Below, in pieces: positions 58,750 to 63,198 of a stretch of 63,198 nt of DNA. This DNA is from Muribaculaceae bacterium. GTDB taxonomy: Bacteria; Bacteroidota; Bacteroidia; Bacteroidales; Muribaculaceae. Location: the NCBI GenBank assembly GCA_017620635.1, contig JAGAUV010000013.1:1-63198 (forward strand), in the 5' to 3' direction. A model generated the notes under the pieces. That model ran no database searches and was not told where the DNA came from. It saw only the letters and a list, made by a program, of their open reading frames with translations. A program made the position numbers and the translations under genes. Each line of letters opens with the position of its first letter. The first letter of the stretch is position 1.

Positions 58750-60270
58750 TTATACATTCTTGGGCATGTCAGGTAAAGAATAACCGTTATGATATGTGTG
58801 ACGGACAAGTTCCTCGGCCAGTTCGACAGCGTTGAACTCAGCGAAGCGACGGTCGAAGCGAGGATCGCCGTCGATAACCTTGAAGTCGTCGTAGTTTACG
58901 ATCTTGACCTTGTCGTTGGGGCTGATATTGGTAAAGCGCATATTGTCGCCATCCCATTTGAGCTCGCGGTGCAGGCCATAGAGACCGGCAAGACGGACTG
59001 CTATCACACCCATATCGACCATTTCGGTAAATGGTCCGGAGAAAGCGAAGTTCGACGAAGGTTCAACTCTGTTCTCGGGGCTTTCCTTACAAGCTCTGAT
59101 CCAGTCCTGTTCGTGAGCATCGGTATTCCATATGTCGCCGTTGCCACCAGGCACACGCCTCAACTGAGGCGCCGGTTCCTCAAAGTCTTTCATCCGCGAC
59201 AAAGGAAGCAGCGTAGGATTCATGCCATAGCATCCGGTCATGATCTTGCCCTTGGTGCCGTTGAATATGATACCACCGTTTTCGTCGCCCATCATCACGC
59301 CGTCCTCGAGCTCGGCCGGACGGGGCGGCATAAGGCCGCCGTCATACCAGTTGACCTTGACCTCGGGCATATTGACCTTGCCTTTGGCCGGTCGGGCCGG
59401 GAATGTATAGGTAATCATCTCAGCCTCGGGAGCGGAGTAGACATTCGCGAGAGTCGAGCTTGCAATGACCGATGTAGGATATTTTATACCGAGCGACCAG
59501 ACAATAGGATCCATGATATGCAATGCCATGTCTCCGAGGGCACCGGTACCGAAGTCCCACCATCCACGCCAGTTCCAGGGATGATATACGTGGCTGTAAG
59601 GTATCTTCCGCGCCGGGCCGAGGAAGAGATCCCAGTCGAGTGTTTCGGGCACAGCATCGGCCTGAGTGGGCTGCATAAGTCCCTGAGGCCATATAGGACG
59701 GTCGGTCCAGCAGTCGACCGATGTAACATCGCCTATGGCGCCCGACCATATCCATTCGGCCGTGCGACGGCACCAGTCGAAAGAATTACCCTGGTTGCCC
59801 ATCTGTGTCGCAACCTTATATTCCTTTGCGAGATTGGTAAGCAGTCGTGCCTCGTAGACCGAATGGGTAAGAGGTTTCTGTACGTATACATGCTTGCCCA
59901 AGGTCATTGCGTTTGCCGCTATTACGGCATGAGTGTGGTCGGGAGTGGCCACCAGGACGGCATCGATATTCTTGCCTACCTCATCGAGCATCTTGCGCCA
60001 GTCTTTGAATCGCAGGGCCTTGGGATAGTCGTTGAAAGTCTTCATGGCATAATCCCAGTCGACATCGCACAGAGCATATATATTCTCCGTGCTCATGTTC
60101 TTGAGGTTGCGTCGGCCCATGCCGCCGATGCCAATACCGGCGATATTAAGTCTGTCGCTCGGAGCAGTATGCCCGAAAGATTTGCCTAAAACGGTGTTGG
60201 GAACTATCATAAACGCGGCAGCGGCTGTCATACTGCGCTTGAGGAACTCTCGACGATTAATGTTTGCCAT
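58750..60270 (-). CDS. Tat-exported Gfo/Idh/MocA oxidoreductase
   Basis: A 506-residue protein from the ATG at 60270. The N-terminus has a twin-arginine signal (NRREFLKRSMTAAAAFMIVP), which suits export of a folded, cofactor-bound enzyme. The Rossmann part includes LNIAGIGIGGMGRRNLKNM, ALCDVDWDYA, VLVATPDHTHAVIA and the catalytic-Lys motif GKHVYVQKPLTHSVYEA; the C-terminal domain has HPWNWRGWWDFGTGALGDMALHIMD. Likely an NAD-dependent sugar oxidoreductase on a glycoside, paired with the TIM-barrel isomerase downstream. Confidence 0.88.
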   Translation of the reverse strand: MANINRREFLKRSMTAAAAFMIVPNTVLGKSFGHTAPSDRLNIAGIGIGGMGRRNLKNMSTENIYALCDVDWDYAMKTFNDYPKALRFKDWRKMLDEVGKNIDAVLVATPDHTHAVIAANAMTLGKHVYVQKPLTHSVYEARLLTNLAKEYKVATQMGNQGNSFDWCRRTAEWIWSGAIGDVTSVDCWTDRPIWPQGLMQPTQADAVPETLDWDLFLGPARKIPYSHVYHPWNWRGWWDFGTGALGDMALHIMDPIVWSLGIKYPTSVIASSTLANVYSAPEAEMITYTFPARPAKGKVNMPEVKVNWYDGGLMPPRPAELEDGVMMGDENGGIIFNGTKGKIMTGCYGMNPTLLPLSRMKDFEEPAPQLRRVPGGNGDIWNTDAHEQDWIRACKESPENRVEPSSNFAFSGPFTEMVDMGVIAVRLAGLYGLHRELKWDGDNMRFTNISPNDKVKIVNYDDFKVIDGDPRFDRRFAEFNAVELAEELVRHTYHNGYSLPDMPKNV

Positions 60271-60312
60271 GGTAATATAAGGTATATGTAAGGATGATTT
60301 ATTGGTAGCCCA

Positions 60313-60342
60313 CAAAGTTACAAATATTTTTTATATCTACAA
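60313..60342 (-). promoter_or_regulatory. Promoter of the Gfo/Idh/MocA-isomerase pair
   Basis: On the minus strand: TTG (60342-60340), 19 bases, TAACTTTG (60320-60313), 42 bases before the start at 60270. On the plus strand of the same gap, TAATTTTG (60386-60393) is a -7 box 29 bases before the fibronectin-like gene. Confidence 0.6.
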
Positions 60343-60422
60343 CAAAAAATAACAGACTTAACAATCAATCGGTCATTATATTTTGTAATTTTGTCGGATT
60401 AATAAACCATTTAAAACAATTT

Positions 60423-62324
60423 ATGAAAAAGTATTTACTTCCGTTAGGCCTGGCACTGTTTGTGACAAGTCTTGCATATGGAGCCAAAGCCGACCCTCAG
60501 GGAGAGTTGACGGCTACATTTACCGAGCATTTCGACGCTCTCGTAAACGGTACGGAAACAGCGCCTGCCGAAGAAGAGCTGAGCGCCAGCGGCAAAATCG
60601 AACCCTCCCTGACAGGGGATAAGGAATGGAAGGGCCGTGGTCTGCACGAGGCCGGCGGTGCATTGGCCGTGATGACCTTCGAACAGAGCGACTGGTTCGG
60701 CACAGAAACAGTCCAGGGCTATGTACGTTCGCCTTATGCCGATGTACGTATGGACGGCGGCAACTTCACTGTACGCTTCAGGGCATGTAAACTCTCAGCC
60801 CATGAAGCGCTTGCCAAGATCCACATTGAGCTTTATGACGCATATACGACAAATGCTATAGAGAGCAAAACAGTGGAGATAACGGGCAACTGGGCTACTT
60901 ATGAGGTCGATTTATGCCATCCCGGCTACGGTAATCATCTTGCATTCGTCGAAATGGCATCGGAGGGAGAGGAATGGCTCCTCGACGATTTCGAGATCGT
61001 ACAGGATTACTACGCTTTACCTGCTCCTATCGTACACTTCCCTCGCAATGTAAGCTATGAGCAGTTCACAGGCCGCTGGAATGCCGTGCCTCTGGCCGAA
61101 AGCTATCTCGTCTCGGTATACTCGCTCGACGAGAACAACACCCGTACATATCTGGCAAAGGATGTGCCGACAAAGGAATGCACTCTCACAGTAAAGGGTA
61201 CGAAAAAAGGAACCGACTATTATTATCGTGTACGCAGTGTCAACGACAAATATACGTCCGACGAATCGGAAGAGCGCAAGGTGCATGTGCCACTCAATGA
61301 GCTCGAGCAGCCTGTAACACTCGAGGCCGAGAACGTAAGCACTGATGGGTTTACAGCACGCTGGGAACCGACATTCCGTGCCATGGGCTATATCATCGGC
61401 CTGTCGAAAGAATATGTGGCAAGCGAGGATGTACTCGTCACACTTGTTCATGAGGACTTCGAGAAGATAACGGACGGCAACCTCGACTGGCCATATCCTT
61501 TCTACGGCAACCTCGATGATATCACAAGCATCTCAGGCTGGCAGTATAATTATCTTTGTGTAAGGGTAGCTAAAGGTATGTTTGCTCTTGACAATACCTA
61601 TAAAGATTTTGACGAAGACATATATCTTAGCTCTCCGGCTCTTGATCTTAGCGGCGACGGCGGCAAATTTACTGTCGAGCTGGATGTCTACGGCGACAAA
61701 GACGATGTTGTCAGTGTGACATGTGGCGACAAGACATTGACACACACCCTTTCGGAGCAGGGCATGCAGAGTTTCAGCCTGGAATTTGACAACGGCACAG
61801 CCTCTTCGACTGTCCGTTTCGAATTTGACGGCGAAGGCGCCTCAAAACTGCTCTTCTTCGACAATATCTATATCCGCCAGGCTGTACACGCCGGCGATAC
61901 CGTCAAGGAAAATGTGGGTACATACAAGACAGAAACTCCCGAGACAAGCTACGAGTTCAAAAACCTGAACGCCTCGAAAGGCGATACTTTCGTATACACC
62001 GTTACCGCCTGGTCATACTCTCTCGACGAGGACGGAGTATGGGGTCCTGATGTATTCAGCGAAGCATCCGCACCACGCCGTGTCGAGATAAGCGAAAACA
62101 GCGGCATCGACAATGTGGGGACATTCGAGCCCCTTGTCGCTGCAATTGACGGAGCCCTTCGCGTGACTGTAGACGAGCCCTCAACGGTAGAAATCTATAC
62201 GGTCAACGGAGCTCTGATTGGCAGCTATAATGTCGACCGCGGTGTCAACACCATCAAGGTTGATGCGACCGGTCTTGTTATTGTCCGCGTAGGCGGCATA
62301 GCCGTGAAGGCAATTCTTCGCTGA
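60423..62324 (+). CDS. Secreted fibronectin type III/carbohydrate-binding-like protein
   Basis: A 633-residue protein with a signal peptide (MKKYLLPLGLALFVTSLAYG). Two jelly-roll-like modules (TFTEHFDALVNG... about residues 20-195; VHEDFEKITDGNLDWPYPFYG... about 340-490) alternate with two fibronectin type III-like domains (FTGRWNAVPLAESYLVSVYS; FTARWEPTFRAMGYIIGLS). The end (NSGIDNVG...VEIYTVNGALIGSYNV...GLVIVRVGG) is a sorting-like C-terminal domain. No catalytic motif is seen; a surface-exposed binding or adhesion role is inferred. Confidence 0.8.
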   Translation: MKKYLLPLGLALFVTSLAYGAKADPQGELTATFTEHFDALVNGTETAPAEEELSASGKIEPSLTGDKEWKGRGLHEAGGALAVMTFEQSDWFGTETVQGYVRSPYADVRMDGGNFTVRFRACKLSAHEALAKIHIELYDAYTTNAIESKTVEITGNWATYEVDLCHPGYGNHLAFVEMASEGEEWLLDDFEIVQDYYALPAPIVHFPRNVSYEQFTGRWNAVPLAESYLVSVYSLDENNTRTYLAKDVPTKECTLTVKGTKKGTDYYYRVRSVNDKYTSDESEERKVHVPLNELEQPVTLEAENVSTDGFTARWEPTFRAMGYIIGLSKEYVASEDVLVTLVHEDFEKITDGNLDWPYPFYGNLDDITSISGWQYNYLCVRVAKGMFALDNTYKDFDEDIYLSSPALDLSGDGGKFTVELDVYGDKDDVVSVTCGDKTLTHTLSEQGMQSFSLEFDNGTASSTVRFEFDGEGASKLLFFDNIYIRQAVHAGDTVKENVGTYKTETPETSYEFKNLNASKGDTFVYTVTAWSYSLDEDGVWGPDVFSEASAPRRVEISENSGIDNVGTFEPLVAAIDGALRVTVDEPSTVEIYTVNGALIGSYNVDRGVNTIKVDATGLVIVRVGGIAVKAILR

Positions 62325-62348
62325 TACAGCTACGGCAAACTAATATTG

Positions 62349-62397
62349 AAGAGTCCATGGACTTGTGGAATACCACAGCCATGGACTCTTTTATTTT
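62349..62397. terminator. Bidirectional terminator between convergent genes
   Basis: GAGTCCATGG pairs with CCATGGACTC over 10 base pairs around an 18-base loop, followed by TTTTATTTTA on the plus strand. Minus strand: CTTCAATATTA follows the stem. Confidence 0.75.
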
Positions 62398-62409
62398 ATG
62401 GAACGGAGC

Positions 62410-62928
62410 CTAAAACTTGAATTGCACGCCCAGCTCGAAGTTGCTGTTTATGGCGAAACCTATTCCGTTGACGCCGTCGTAATGGCTGTAGCTGAGCAAT
62501 GTCGTTCGGCCGACGAGCGCAAACTGATCGCTGAAGTTGGCTGTGAAACCGGGTCGCAGACCTGCCGTAAAGCCACCGGTACCATAACCGTCGCTCGATT
62601 CATGAGAATAACCTAAGGCGAGTTCGCCAAAGAAGTCGAACACACTGAAATGTGCAAAATTAGCGCGGACATAAGGAAGGACATAGAATGTAGTCACACC
62701 GGTATCCGATATGCTCTGGTACTGTACGCCGACGGAAGCGCCGACTGCCCAGGTGTTATTGAAATAGTAACCGGCCTCAGGCGCAATCGAAAATGCAGAG
62801 TTAGTAGCGGAAGCACCGTCGGTGCTTGCGTGAACCACAGAGATACCCAGCGTACCGCCCACATAGGCCTGTGCATTTGCGGCAATCGAGATGCAGGCCA
62901 ATGCCATCAGTAAAAATAGTTTCTTCAT
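62410..62928 (-). CDS. Outer-membrane beta-barrel protein
   Basis: A 172-residue protein from the ATG at 62928 with a signal peptide (MKKLFLLMALACISIAANAQ). The mature part consists of alternating strands ending in aromatic residues (AYVGGTLGISVVHAS, FSIAPEAGYYFNNTWAVGASVGVQY, FYVLPYVRANFAHF, NFELGVQFKF) and a final Phe, the OmpA/OprF-like porin-family barrel. Role unknown. A weak minus-strand copy of the CACTCGAC promoter element lies around 62961-62990, without a proper -7 box. Confidence 0.85.
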   Translation of the reverse strand: MKKLFLLMALACISIAANAQAYVGGTLGISVVHASTDGASATNSAFSIAPEAGYYFNNTWAVGASVGVQYQSISDTGVTTFYVLPYVRANFAHFSVFDFFGELALGYSHESSDGYGTGGFTAGLRPGFTANFSDQFALVGRTTLLSYSHYDGVNGIGFAINSNFELGVQFKF

Positions 62929-63049
62929 AAGGATATGTTTTTTGTGAGTTATTATTCTTCGCATAACTTGTCGAGTGCGACAAAGTCAATTTCAGGTCTG
63001 CAGCCGCCGCTGCGCCGACTGAATTTCGAGCCATAAGATGTGGTTTCGT

Positions 63050-63198
63050 TTACAAAGCCACAGTTCTGAAGGTAGATGACATACCGCCGTTATAATCCAT
63101 TCGCAAGCCTTTACGGCCGGTGTTGTCGCACGAAAACGAGGCTTCGGTAATCTCGTGCCACTGACCATTGGTGTCGCACGCCCATTGGTTGCCAGAGC
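63050..63198 (-). CDS. C-terminal end of a truncated gene at the window edge
   Basis: An open reading frame enters from the right edge and ends with TAA at 63052-63050, giving 48 residues, SGNQWACDTNGQWHEITEAS and so on to STFRTVAL. The composition (Cys pair, aromatic strands, balanced codon use like the neighbours) looks like a real beta-rich C-terminus of an exported protein. No family can be named from this fragment. The gap 62929-63049 shows no gene. Confidence 0.55.
   Translation of the reverse strand, partial: SGNQWACDTNGQWHEITEASFSCDNTGRKGLRMDYNGGMSSTFRTVAL

Overview
The window looks like a chromosomal segment of a gut Bacteroidales bacterium, fairly GC-rich and plausibly from the Muribaculaceae. 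The family call is an inference from gene content and base composition. The phylum call is firmer: at least ten intergenic regions carry the Bacteroidota promoter pattern TTTG or TTG, about 20 bases, then TAnnTTTG. The window also holds many secreted glycoside hydrolases, SIMPL, DUF4831 and DUF2851 proteins, a BspA-type leucine-rich surface protein and secreted proteins with a shared C-terminal tail. It encodes no rRNA, tRNA or CRISPR array that I can recognise.

Layout. 1-1070: a small IS200/RAYT-like HUH transposase gene sits between two inverted arrays of short hairpins; a third, gene-less array lies at 3791-4017. 1179-3698 (minus): a secreted EEP-family nuclease/phosphatase and a secreted Ig-like protein. 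4138-12967 (plus): dnaE, trxA, nnr, a DUF4831 gene, a rhomboid protease and a membrane-anchored EEP protein in one compact run. 13188-20899 (plus): a five-gene beta-glucan cluster (GH16, GH16, GH5, GH3, GH3) behind three tandem copies of a promoter-bearing repeat. 21022-29312: an orphan XRE regulator, SIMPL and GH35 genes, trpB with its own leader, GH20 and GH109. 29367-36104 (plus): pyrH-frr, then rimP-nusA-infB-folK. 36094-43170: DUF2851-ribE, uvrC, a membrane protein, a ChbG-like deacetylase with a serine hydrolase, and a DUF2284 protein. 43650-47646: a leucine-rich surface protein, a two-TM peptide and an AT-rich pair encoding a phosphoribosyltransferase and a DprA-like protein. 47680-56587 (minus): a seven-gene housekeeping run lysS-gpsA-rlmN-pdxA-parE-coaD-S41 protease. 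56772-63198: SGNH hydrolase, TIM-barrel isomerase, Tat-exported oxidoreductase, a fibronectin-like secreted protein, an outer-membrane barrel and a gene cut by the window edge.

Four signals stand out. (1) Upstream of trpB is an uncalled 26-residue leader peptide with adjacent Trp codons. It is followed by a strong terminator whose 5' arm can instead pair with a leader segment spanning the third Trp codon, the architecture of ribosome-mediated attenuation. (2) The HUH transposase is bracketed by inverted hairpin arrays, and a third array keeps the same hairpins through compensatory base changes. (3) A roughly 33-base promoter element, conserved well beyond the -33 and -7 boxes, precedes uvrC and the GH35 gene and is repeated three times before the GH16 cluster. 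(4) The AT-rich PRTase/DprA pair looks horizontally acquired and may be a nucleotide-sensing, DNA-uptake or defence module.

The carbohydrate genes (beta-glucanases, beta-galactosidase, hexosaminidase, GH109) are nearly all lipoproteins or exported proteins, which suits a glycan forager, but no SusC/SusD pair lies in the window. Limits: everything is read by eye; functions of recognised families are inferred from motifs, and no alignment or folding program was run.
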